Positions 1 through 5,725 of a DNA stretch of 9,850 bases are shown piece after piece. Within the stretch, counting starts at the first letter, position 1, and every line of letters starts with the position of its first letter. Location of the stretch: contig CAAGJQ010000145.1 of assembly GCA_900770295.1 (NCBI GenBank), forward strand, positions 1-9,850, given 5' to 3'. The notes beneath the pieces were generated by a model that searched no databases, was not told the origin of the DNA, and was given only the letters and a program-made list of their open reading frames with translations. The stretch comes from an uncultured Oscillibacter sp. (GTDB taxonomy: Bacteria; Bacillota; Clostridia; Oscillospirales; Oscillospiraceae). The translations under genes were made by a program, and so were the position numbers.

Positions 1-742
1 AGGCATCCATCATCTCCGTGGAGCTGACGGTGACCACCTTGGGCAGGCCGGTCAAGAGGCACCGGCCCTTCACGTCCATGGTCTCCTCTTCCTCCTTGGG
101 GAAGACGCAGCCGATCTGCTTTTTCATCTCCTCGGCGGTGCGCTCGCCCACCAGCAGGTTGTGCTTGCGGCGCATATACTTGACAACGGCCTCGTTCAGC
201 TGGTCGCCGGCGATCTTGATGGAGGCGGACTCCACCACGCCGGACAGGGAGATGACGGCGATGTCGGCGGTGCCGCCGCCGATGTCCACGACCATGTGGC
301 CGTCGGGCTTGGCGATGTCGATGCCGGCGCCGATGGCGGCAGCGACGGGCTCTTCGATCAGATACACCTTCCGGGCGCCGGCCTGGATACCGGCGTCGAT
401 GACGGCGCGCTCCTCGACCTCGGTGATACCGGAGGGCACGCAGATGATGACCCGGGGCTTGAAGAAGGACACGCCGGCCACCTTGTGAATGAATTCCTTC
501 AGCATTTTCTCCGTCATGTCGTAGTCGGAGATGACGCCCTCCCGCAAGGGGCGGATGGCGACGATGTTGCCGGGGGTACGGCCCAGCATGGCCTGGGCCT
601 CGGTGCCCACCTTCAGCAGCTTGCCGGTGTTCTTGTCCAGCGCCACCACGGAGGGCTCGTTCAGCACGATGCCCTTACCCTTTACATATACCAAAACGGA
701 AGCGGTACCCAGGTCGATACCGATATCTTTTGCCATGGACAT
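1..742 (-). CDS. mreB: Rod-shape-determining protein MreB/Mbl family, C-terminus beyond window
   Basis: Bacterial actin homologue. MreB polymerises under the cytoplasmic membrane and directs the elongation-phase cell-wall machinery. The first 247 residues are visible; the usual length is about 330-345, so the C-terminal quarter lies outside the window. The phosphate-1 loop IGIDLGTAS (residues 7-15) and the phosphate-2 loop VVDIGGGTADIAV (about 151-163) are intact, and the stretch LIEEPVAAAIGAG (128-140) is typical of the family. The ATG at 742 is preferred over the in-frame ATG at 736 because GAGGTGG (748-754) lies 5 nt upstream of it. The gene has its own promoter about 75 bp upstream and follows comFC on the same strand with a 157-bp gap. 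Assignment to the MreB/Mbl/MreBH family is secure; which paralogue it is cannot be decided from the N-terminal part. Confidence 0.95.
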   Translation of the reverse strand, partial: MSMAKDIGIDLGTASVLVYVKGKGIVLNEPSVVALDKNTGKLLKVGTEAQAMLGRTPGNIVAIRPLREGVISDYDMTEKMLKEFIHKVAGVSFFKPRVIICVPSGITEVEERAVIDAGIQAGARKVYLIEEPVAAAIGAGIDIAKPDGHMVVDIGGGTADIAVISLSGVVESASIKIAGDQLNEAVVKYMRRKHNLLVGERTAEEMKKQIGCVFPKEEEETMDVKGRCLLTGLPKVVTVSSTEMMDA

Positions 743-785
743 ATATTCCACCTCATTGATCTTTCTGTCATAGTCGTTATTATAA

Positions 786-799
786 ACGGGTTTCCCCGT
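786..799 (-). other. Small GNRA-loop hairpin in mreB leader
   Basis: In the minus-strand transcript ACGGG-GAAA-CCCGU forms a 5-bp stem capped by a GAAA tetraloop, which two further G-U pairs could extend. The bases after it (UUAUAAUAAC) are not a true U tract, so I do not call it a terminator. It sits about 43 nt upstream of the mreB start codon. Confidence 0.35.
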
Positions 800-818
800 C
801 CGCAATCATACAGCTTAT

Positions 819-847
819 ATTATACTGACAGTTTTCATGGATTGCAA
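819..847 (-). promoter_or_regulatory. Sigma-A promoter for mreB
   Basis: Reading the minus strand, TTGCAA (842-847) is followed by a 17-bp spacer and a perfect TATAAT (819-824). Transcription would start near 811, giving a leader of about 70 nt before the mreB ATG. It lies between the comFC stop and mreB, so mreB can be expressed independently of comFC. A second TATAAT at 779-784 has only a poor -35 (TTGCGG, 15-bp spacer) and is less likely. Confidence 0.75.
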
Positions 848-899
848 CCTTATTTTGTGAAGATTTCAGGAGATTTTGTCACCAATTCCTGTGGAATTC

Positions 900-1577
900 C
901 TATATATTTTCCGTTTTTTGTCTTTTCTGCTCCCGGGTGTGGGCCACGGCGGCGCAGACCACATCTTCCGCGCCGGCGTCTCTCAGGACCCGGACGCACT
1001 CCGTCAGCGTGGCGCCGGTGGTGCAGATATCGTCGATCAGCAGCACACGGTGTCCCCTGATCTGCTCGGGACGGGCGGCCTCATAGACGCCCAGCACGTT
1101 GGCCCGCCGGGCCGCGGCGTCGTGGATGCCGGACTGGGCGGGGTTATCCGTGATTTTGCGCAGCAGCTGTACCGGCTCTGTGTCCCAGAGGCGGCAGGCT
1201 TCCTCCGCCAGCAGCTTCGCCTGGTCGTAGCCTCGCTTCCGCAGGCGCTTTTTACTGACCGGCACCCAGGTCACGATGTCGAAGGCGCCGGAGAACTGTT
1301 CCGCCGCGCACCGGGCAATCAGCTCGCCCAGAGGCACCGCCGCGCCGGCAGCTCCCTGGAATTTAAAGCGCAGAAGTCCCTCCCGGACCTGGTCCTCGTA
1401 CCACAGCGGGGCGGCACACCGCAGGCCGCCGGGGCCTTCCTTGATGGTATGAGGGGCATCCGTCCAGGGGAGGGCTTTTTCGCAGGCGGGGCAGATGCCC
1501 GCATGGTCCTGGACTTTGCCGCAGAAGGGGCACTTGGGCGGGAACAGGAGATTCAGGAATCCTTCCAGAAGGCTCAT
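900..1577 (-). CDS. comFC: ComF family protein (phosphoribosyltransferase-like, ComFC)
   Basis: A 225-residue cytoplasmic protein of the ComFC/GntX family, which in Bacillus and related bacteria takes part in uptake of transforming DNA. The N-terminus has a four-cysteine zinc-binding motif, CPFC (16-19) and CPAC (29-32). A phosphoribosyltransferase-type domain follows, with the conserved RKRGYDQA segment (113-120) and the PRPP-binding loop VLLIDDICTTGATL (178-191). Length is normal for the family. The ATG at 1577 overlaps the TGA of the upstream XRE gene in an ATGA, so translation of the two is probably coupled. No comFA helicase is seen here. recD2 lies upstream on the same strand but is separated by the structured element. 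The family call is firm; the catalytic activity of ComFC proteins is not well established. Confidence 0.92.
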   Translation of the reverse strand: MSLLEGFLNLLFPPKCPFCGKVQDHAGICPACEKALPWTDAPHTIKEGPGGLRCAAPLWYEDQVREGLLRFKFQGAAGAAVPLGELIARCAAEQFSGAFDIVTWVPVSKKRLRKRGYDQAKLLAEEACRLWDTEPVQLLRKITDNPAQSGIHDAAARRANVLGVYEAARPEQIRGHRVLLIDDICTTGATLTECVRVLRDAGAEDVVCAAVAHTREQKRQKTENI

Positions 1578-1804
1578 GGCTGTTTCCGTTTCCGGGGATA
1601 TGGCGTTTTTTCATCCGTCAGGCCAACGAGATAGTCCACGCTCACGCCGTAGTATTCCGCCAGCCGAATCGCCAGCCGCAGTGGAAGTTCCCGCTCTCCT
1701 CGTTCATATTTCGAGTAAAGAGACTGGTCACACATCAAATAGTCCGCAATCGTATGCTGCTTCAAATCTTTATCTTCGCGCAGGTCCCGAATTCTCAAAT
1801 TCAT
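1574..1804 (-). CDS. Small XRE-family helix-turn-helix transcriptional regulator
   Basis: A 76-residue protein that is almost entirely one HTH_3 (Cro/C1) domain. The helical segment DLKQHTIADYLMCDQSLYSKYERGERELPL (13-42) holds the helix-turn-helix, with SLYSKYERG as the recognition helix, and is followed by LAIRLAEYYGVSVDYLVGLTD, typical of this family. It has no effector or oligomerisation domain, only a short basic tail (RKRKQP). The ATG at 1804 is preferred, with a weak GGTG about 7 nt upstream; an in-frame GTG at 1813 would add three residues. It overlaps comFC by 4 bp, so the two are probably one operon. Inverted repeats in its promoter region suggest autoregulation, which is inference. 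The target is unknown. Confidence 0.88.
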   Translation of the reverse strand: MNLRIRDLREDKDLKQHTIADYLMCDQSLYSKYERGERELPLRLAIRLAEYYGVSVDYLVGLTDEKTPYPRKRKQP

Positions 1805-1820
1805 TTGAATCACCGAGATG

Positions 1821-1880
1821 ATTCTATTCTTAGGACATATTGTACTGCGCTATTTTGGACTATTTGTCCTATTCTATTCT
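1821..1880 (-). promoter_or_regulatory. Putative operator/promoter region of the XRE-comFC operon
   Basis: An AT-rich patch upstream of the XRE gene with dense symmetry. TAGGACA (1831-1837) and TGTCCTA (1865-1871) form a 7-bp inverted repeat whose centres are about 34 bp apart, roughly three helical turns. Nested in it is GGAC-TATTT-GTCC (1857-1869). The decamer ATTCTATTCT occurs as an exact direct repeat at 1821-1830 and 1871-1880. On the minus strand TACAAT (1839-1844) is a candidate -10 with no good -35. This looks like a repressor-controlled promoter; the promoter call itself is tentative. Confidence 0.45.
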
Positions 1881-1898
1881 GTTTGCAGGCTCCATGCA

Positions 1899-1985
1899 GG
1901 GGATGCACCCCCCATTTTCTTTGGGTCTTTCCCAAAGAAAACGGGCCGTGCACGGTCCAAAAGAAAGGTGCTTGGGCCCAAATCC
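1899..1985 (+). repeat. Left inverted-repeat arm (copy A) with hairpin series
   Basis: In order: GGGG-ATGCA-CCCC mini-hairpin (1899-1911); an 11-bp perfect hairpin TTTTCTTTGGG / CCCAAAGAAAA (1915-1925 / 1931-1941, loop TCTTT); the palindrome CCGTGCACGG (1946-1955), extended by G-U and G-C pairs on the plus strand; and GCTTGGGCCCAAA (1970-1982). The same series appears inverted at 2527-2612. The long hairpin differs in sequence from that of copy B at several paired positions, each difference compensated in the other arm. Confidence 0.75.
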
Positions 1986-2012
1986 TTCCCTGTCGGTCAG
2001 GTTTGGGCAAAA

Positions 2013-2497
2013 CGGGGGTCGAGCGAGTCGGTGCCCCCGTGATTGGGCAGTCTTCTACCGGGTGCGCTTGATTCTTGGGGAACAGAGAGAGTGCTTCCCC
2101 GCAGTTGGGGGCGTGGGGACTTCTTTCGGGGTGGTGGACGGATTTGACCAGCGTCTCTTTCCGCGCTTTCCGCTGTGCTAAGCGCTGCCTGGGTGGCAGC
2201 GGGAAAGCCGATTCGAGGCCGGCAGAGCGGCAGCGGCGGGTAGAAGCAGATCAAATCGGTCCTGCACCCTCCGACGCACGAAACCAGTCGTCGCGGGTGC
2301 AAGACCGAAAATCTCAGCAAATCCGGGGCCCCCGCGAAAACCCAGCGAAGCGGTTTTCGTGGGGAGAGGACGAGCATCGGAATGAGCGAGCTTTCGGCGT
2401 AAGCCGGAAGCGAGGGATATGGAGATTGCGAGGACGAGGGCCCGCGCCCAGCGCTGACGCCGCTTCAACCTCCCAGGGTCTCTTGCTGGGACCCCCG
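2013..2497 (+). ncRNA. Candidate large structured non-coding RNA (unrecognised family)
   Basis: Long-range closing helix: CGGGGGTC (2013-2020) with GACCCCCG (2490-2497), continued by AGCGAG (2022-2027) with CTTGCT (2482-2487), 14 bp with one G-U. Internal helices: GGGGAA/TTCCCC (2077-2082/2095-2100); GCGCTT/AAGCGC (2163-2168/2180-2185); CGCTGCC-TGGGT-GGCAGCG (2183-2201); a rod made of TCGGTC/GACCGA (2256-2261/2303-2308), TGCACCC/GGGTGCA (2263-2269/2295-2301) and CGACG/CGTCG (2272-2276/2289-2293); a 13-bp stem 2330-2342/2352-2364 with one G-U; and a 9-bp stem 2390-2398/2403-2411 with a GUAA loop and one U-G. Three wobble pairs fit only the plus strand. An alternative fold exists at each end (ACGGGGG/CCCCCGT at 2012-2018/2034-2040; TCCCAG/CTGGGA at 2471-2476/2486-2491). 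ORFs crossing it look like shadows. I see no clear promoter or terminator, and it matches no RNA family I know. Confidence 0.45.
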
Positions 2498-2526
2498 CAT
2501 CATAAGCAAATAAGGCACAACGTGCC

Positions 2527-2612
2527 GTTTTGCGCCCAAGCGCTTTTCTCTTCCACCGTGCACGGCGCATTCTCTTTTCCCGCCGGAAAAGAGAATGGGG
2601 GGTGCATCCCCC
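2527..2612 (-). repeat. Right inverted-repeat arm (copy B) with hairpin series
   Basis: Inverted counterpart of the arm at 1899-1985. Reading the minus strand from 2612: GGGGG-ATGCA-CCCCC mini-hairpin, then a perfect 13-bp hairpin (2568-2580 paired with 2585-2597, four-base loop), the palindrome CCGTGCACGG (2556-2565), and GCGCTTGGGCGC (2531-2542). A further small hairpin GGCAC-AAC-GTGCC (2514-2526) lies just inside. Since recD2 is read on the minus strand and stops at 2615, this arm would be the first thing transcribed after it; it could serve as a 3'-end structure, but no U tract follows the big hairpin. Confidence 0.75.
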
Positions 2613-2614
2613 GG

Positions 2615-4819
2615 CTATTCCCCGCTGTGCGCCAGCCGCCACCGCAGCCCGGAATACCGTTTCTGCTGCCGGTCATTGGCCGCCATAGCCCGAATCGCCG
2701 CGTCATCCCCGACCATGATCAGAAGCTCCCGCGCCCGGGTCAGCGCCGTATACAGCACGCCCCGGACCATCAGCGACTGAGCCGCCGGCATGGCGGCCAG
2801 CACCACCGCCCGGTACTCGCTGCCCTGGGCCTTGTGGACCGTCTGGGCATACGCCAGGTCCACCTCGTTCAGCATCTCCACGCCGTAGGTGGCGACGCGG
2901 TCCTCAAAATTCACCGCCAGCCACTCGCCGGAGGGGTCGATCTGGATGATCTTCCCCACGTCGCCGTTGAACATGCCGGTGCCTATCGTGCCGTCGGGCT
3001 TCTCCCAGACCACGTCGTAGTCGTTCCGGGTCTGCATGATGCGGTCGCCCTCCCGGAACAGACGGTCGCCCCACTGAATCTCCAGTTTGCCCGGCGCCCT
3101 GGGGTTCAGCGCCTCCTGTAAGCACTGGTTCAGACGGATGGTCCCGCTGGGTCCCTTACGGGTGGGCGTCAATACCTGGATCTGGTCCGACGGAACCCCC
3201 ATGTTGTCCGGCAGGCGGGTCTTGCACAGCTCCACCACCGTGGAGACCACCCGCTCCGCGTCCCGGCGGCACAGGAAGAAGAAGTCCCCCTGGTTGTTGG
3301 TCAGCTGGGGCGGCTCCCCCATGTTGACGGCGTGGGCGTTGCGGATGATGGCGGACTGCTCCGCTTGGCGGAACACCTCCCGCAGAAACACCGTCTCCAC
3401 CCGGCCGCTGCGGATCAGGTCGGAGAACACGTTCCCCGCCCCCACGGAGGGCAGCTGGTCCGCGTCTCCCACCAGCACCAGCCGGGTCCCGGGCCGCAGC
3501 GCCCGCAGCAGTGCGGAGAACAGGGACAGGTCCACCATGGACATCTCGTCCACGATCACCGCGTCCGCCTCCAGCGGCTCCTTTTCCGATTTCGTAAACG
3601 TCACCTGATGGCTCGTCTCGTTCCAGCTCATGCCCAGCATCCGGTGGACCGTTTGGGCCTCCATGCCCGTCAGCTCGCTCATGCGCTTGGCCGCCCGGCC
3701 CGTGGGGGCCGCCAGCAGGATGTCCAGACCCATCTTCTGAAACAGGGCCACGATGCCCCGCACCGTGGTGGTCTTGCCGGTGCCGGGGCCTCCGGTCAGG
3801 ATCAGGACCCCCTCCCGGGCCGCCAGGGCCACCGCCTGCCGCTGCTGGGCCGCATAGGTGATACCCTGCTCCCGCTCGATCTCCGCCACGGTTTTTTCCG
3901 CCTGACGGCTCTCGTCGGCGTCCACCGCCAGGAGATTGTTCAGCCGGGCACAGGCGGAGACCTCCGCCTCCCACAGCCGCCGCAGGTAGCAGGCCTCCAC
4001 ATTGGCCACCTGCTCCTGTACCACGGCCCGGCGGTCGATCAGGTCGTCCAGAGCCTGCTCCACCAGGGACGATTCACTGTCCAAAAGCTGGCAGGTGGCC
4101 GCCACCAGCTTGTTTCTCGGCAGGAACACATGGCCGTTGTTCTCATTGTGGGAGAGCTCAAAGGTCACCGCCGCCTGCAAGCGCTCCATGCTGTCGGCGG
4201 CGATGCCCATGCTCATGGCGATCTCGTCGGTGACGGAGAACTCCACGCCGCAGCTGTCGCCGGAGAGCAGATAGGGGTTGTTCTCCACCATCTCCAGCGC
4301 CGCGTCGCCGTACTGCTGCCGCAGCTGCATGGCCAGCACCGGCGGCAACTGGTACTGGGCCAGGAAGGCCATCAGCCGCCGCAGTCCCATGTGCTGTTGG
4401 AAGCTGACAGCGATCTCCTGGGCCTTCTTGGCTGTGATGCCCTTGATCAGGCTCAGGCGCTCCGGCTCCCGCTCCAGAACCGTCAGTGTATCCGCACCGA
4501 ACCGGTCCACGATGCGCTGGGCAGTGGCGGGGCCAACGCCCTTGCAGATGCCGGAGGACAGGTAGCTGAAAATCTCCTCCTCGTCCTCCGGCAGCGTCCT
4601 CTCCAGTTCCACGGCCCGCAGCTGCTCCCCATGCTGAGGGTGCTGCTCCCACACGCCGGACACCGCCAGATGCTCGCCCGGCGCCACGCAGGGGATGCAG
4701 CCCACCACTGTGACCACTTCGCCCTCCTCCGTCAGAAGGCGGAGGACCGTATAGCCGTTTTCGGCGTTTTGAAAAATAATGCTATGTACGGTGCCCTCGC
4801 AGGTCATCAGCTCTTCCAT
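2615..4819 (-). CDS. recD2: ATP-dependent RecD2-type DNA helicase
   Basis: A superfamily 1B helicase of 734 residues that moves 5' to 3' on single-stranded DNA; RecD2 proteins act in repair and replication-fork maintenance without RecBC. An N-terminal OB-like region (about 1-75) is followed by helix-hairpin-helix segments (SSGICKGVGPATAQRIVDRFG near 90, LIKGITAKKAQEIAV near 125-138). The helicase core has YAAQQRQAV (about 322-330), Walker A GGPGTGKTTT (343-352), Walker B VIVDEMSMVD (421-430), LVGDADQLPSVGAG (449-462), the C-terminal motif YAQTVHKAQGSEY (657-669) and motif VI LYTALTRARELL (689-700). All motifs are intact and the length is normal. The ATG at 4819 is chosen because GGAAGAGG sits 6 nt upstream; the ATG at 4825 would abut that site. 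It follows the small membrane protein by 21 bp. Its TAG stop is 2 bp from the inverted-repeat arm. Confidence 0.96.
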   Translation of the reverse strand: MEELMTCEGTVHSIIFQNAENGYTVLRLLTEEGEVVTVVGCIPCVAPGEHLAVSGVWEQHPQHGEQLRAVELERTLPEDEEEIFSYLSSGICKGVGPATAQRIVDRFGADTLTVLEREPERLSLIKGITAKKAQEIAVSFQQHMGLRRLMAFLAQYQLPPVLAMQLRQQYGDAALEMVENNPYLLSGDSCGVEFSVTDEIAMSMGIAADSMERLQAAVTFELSHNENNGHVFLPRNKLVAATCQLLDSESSLVEQALDDLIDRRAVVQEQVANVEACYLRRLWEAEVSACARLNNLLAVDADESRQAEKTVAEIEREQGITYAAQQRQAVALAAREGVLILTGGPGTGKTTTVRGIVALFQKMGLDILLAAPTGRAAKRMSELTGMEAQTVHRMLGMSWNETSHQVTFTKSEKEPLEADAVIVDEMSMVDLSLFSALLRALRPGTRLVLVGDADQLPSVGAGNVFSDLIRSGRVETVFLREVFRQAEQSAIIRNAHAVNMGEPPQLTNNQGDFFFLCRRDAERVVSTVVELCKTRLPDNMGVPSDQIQVLTPTRKGPSGTIRLNQCLQEALNPRAPGKLEIQWGDRLFREGDRIMQTRNDYDVVWEKPDGTIGTGMFNGDVGKIIQIDPSGEWLAVNFEDRVATYGVEMLNEVDLAYAQTVHKAQGSEYRAVVLAAMPAAQSLMVRGVLYTALTRARELLIMVGDDAAIRAMAANDRQQKRYSGLRWRLAHSGE

Positions 4820-4840
4820 GTACATCCTCTTCCAGTGGGT

Positions 4841-5164
4841 CTATCCCACGCGAAATTCTTTTGCGTCCACCAGGTCGGCGTTTTCTTCCCGGTCCGCCAG
4901 ATACTGGGCCAGCCCCCGGGCGTCCTCCGTCAGGCCGCAGTCCGCCAACACGATCTTTGCCCCCGGCAGCCGTCCCTGGACCCGCCGCAGCTCCCGCACG
5001 TCCGCCTCCATGGCCAGGGCGTCGCCCCGCAGGGGCAGCACCAGCAGAAGGCCCGGGATCGTGGGCCGTCCGGCGTGGAGCACCGCGCCCGCCGCCAGCC
5101 AGACCACAGTGGTCATGCCCACTGCCGAGAAAAAGGCCAGAATACCGTCTTGCAACAATGTCAT
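4841..5164 (-). CDS. Small single-pass membrane protein of unknown function
   Basis: A 107-residue protein I do not recognise. Residues 8-30 (LAFFSAVGMTTVVWLAAGAVLH region) form one strong hydrophobic segment, probably a membrane anchor. A second hydrophobic stretch follows (PGLLLVLPLRGDA, 37-49), then a soluble alpha/beta-looking tail with DVRELRRVQGRLPGAKIVLADCGLTEDARGLAQYLAD (55-91). That tail faintly resembles the start of a family-2 glycosyltransferase fold (strand, then Asp-x-Gly-x-Thr-x-Asp-like turn, then helix), but it is far too short for an enzyme; this is only an impression. The start is well supported by AGGTGA placed 6 nt upstream of the ATG. It lies 66 bp after ybeY and 21 bp before recD2 on the same strand, so it is probably co-transcribed with both. 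Codon usage resembles its neighbours. Confidence 0.8.
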   Translation of the reverse strand: MTLLQDGILAFFSAVGMTTVVWLAAGAVLHAGRPTIPGLLLVLPLRGDALAMEADVRELRRVQGRLPGAKIVLADCGLTEDARGLAQYLADREENADLVDAKEFRVG

Positions 5165-5208
5165 GCCGCATCACCTCGAGACAGTGTATGCTAAAGGGTG
5201 GTGCGGGG

Positions 5209-5224
5209 TGCCCGCCTGCGGGCA
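5209..5224 (-). other. GC hairpin in the ybeY-downstream gap
   Basis: TGCCCG-CAGG-CGGGCA, a 6-bp stem 6 nt after the ybeY stop on the minus strand. No U tract follows, so it is more likely an intra-operon structure than a terminator. Confidence 0.3.
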
Positions 5225-5230
5225 AGCAGC

Positions 5231-5725
5231 TTATTCCCGGGTGATGCCCAGCTCCGCCAGGATGGCCTCCTCCCGCGCCCGCATCTGCTGTTTCTGGGGG
5301 CCCTCGTCCAGGTGGTCATAGCCCAGCAGATGCAAAACGGAGTGGGTCACCAGGTAGGCCAGCTCCCGGCGTTTGGTATGGCCGTACTCCCTAGCCTGGG
5401 CCGCCACATGCTCCATGGAGATGACCATGTCCCCCAGGGGCACCAGACCCGTGCCGGGGTCCGCGTCCTCCTGCGTGGGCAGCTGGCCGGGGTGGAGGTC
5501 GAACTCGGGGAAGCTCAGCACGTCCGTGGCCCGGTCCACGTCCCGCATGTCCAGATTGATCTGGTGGATGTTTTCATCGTTGGTCAGCAGCACGTCCACC
5601 TCGCAGGGGACGGTGACGCCCTCCGCCGCCAAGGCCGTGCGGATGACCTTGCGGATGAGGGCGCAGTTGCCCTGGCTGGCCGCGCCGGGCACGTCCGCCG
5701 TCACCGGGATATAATGCCGTTTCAT
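5231..5725 (-). CDS. ybeY: rRNA maturation RNase YbeY
   Basis: A 164-residue zinc-dependent endoribonuclease involved in 16S rRNA 3'-end processing and ribosome quality control. The zinc motif HSVLHLLGYDH (128-138; His128, His132, His138) is complete, and the family segment NLDMRDVDRATDVLSFP (57-73) precedes GLVPLGDMVIS (93-103), as usual. The length is typical. The ATG at 5725 overlaps the TGA of the acetyltransferase gene in an ATGA, which suggests translational coupling. Being near phoH is the standard arrangement in Firmicutes, although here an acetyltransferase gene separates the two. In many relatives dgkA, cdd or era follows; here a small membrane protein and recD2 follow instead. Confidence 0.97.
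   Translation of the reverse strand: MKRHYIPVTADVPGAASQGNCALIRKVIRTALAAEGVTVPCEVDVLLTNDENIHQINLDMRDVDRATDVLSFPEFDLHPGQLPTQEDADPGTGLVPLGDMVISMEHVAAQAREYGHTKRRELAYLVTHSVLHLLGYDHLDEGPQKQQMRAREEAILAELGITRE

Larger units (their letters stand above)
1899..2612. mobile_element. Composite 714-bp unit: structured core between inverted repeats (MITE-like or large RNA locus)
   Basis: Both ends begin with GGGGATGCACCCCCC followed by a long hairpin, the palindrome CCGTGCACGG and a GCTTGGGC box, in opposite orientation. The roughly 500 bp between them is GC-rich and full of helices. No transposase or other convincing protein is encoded, so if the unit moves it would need help in trans. No clear target-site duplication is visible; GGCT occurs just outside both ends (1888-1891 and 2613-2616) but is too short and not exactly placed. 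The right end lies 2 bp beyond the recD2 stop codon. Mobility is inference from the inverted-repeat architecture. Confidence 0.4.

Noticed and set aside
161..1060. 299-codon plus-strand open frame
   Set aside because: It lies antisense to mreB and comFC and spans the mreB promoter; Asp/Gly/His-rich shadow composition.
2062..2420. Group II intron (GTGCGCTTGATT resembles a GUGYG 5' end)
   Set aside because: No domain V sequence, no AY-ended 3' boundary and no reverse transcriptase; the GUAA hairpin at 2390-2411 lacks the domain V bulge and AGC triad.
1899..2612. RNase P RNA, tmRNA, 6S RNA, SRP RNA or a tRNA
   Set aside because: None of the conserved blocks I know for these RNAs is present on either strand, and there is no cloverleaf or CCA end.
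1997..2642. Open frames of 126 and 154 codons on the minus strand and a 348-codon frame on the plus strand across the structured gap
   Set aside because: They cross the inverted repeats and helices, are arginine/proline-rich as expected from GC-rich non-coding DNA, show no domain pattern, and one runs into recD2 on the opposite strand.
3332..5194. 620-codon plus-strand open frame
   Set aside because: It is the antisense shadow of recD2 and the small membrane protein gene; its His/Gln/Leu-rich composition is typical of antisense GC-rich coding DNA.
5209..5224. Intrinsic terminator after ybeY
   Set aside because: The hairpin has only a 6-bp stem and no U run follows; the genes downstream are closely spaced on the same strand.
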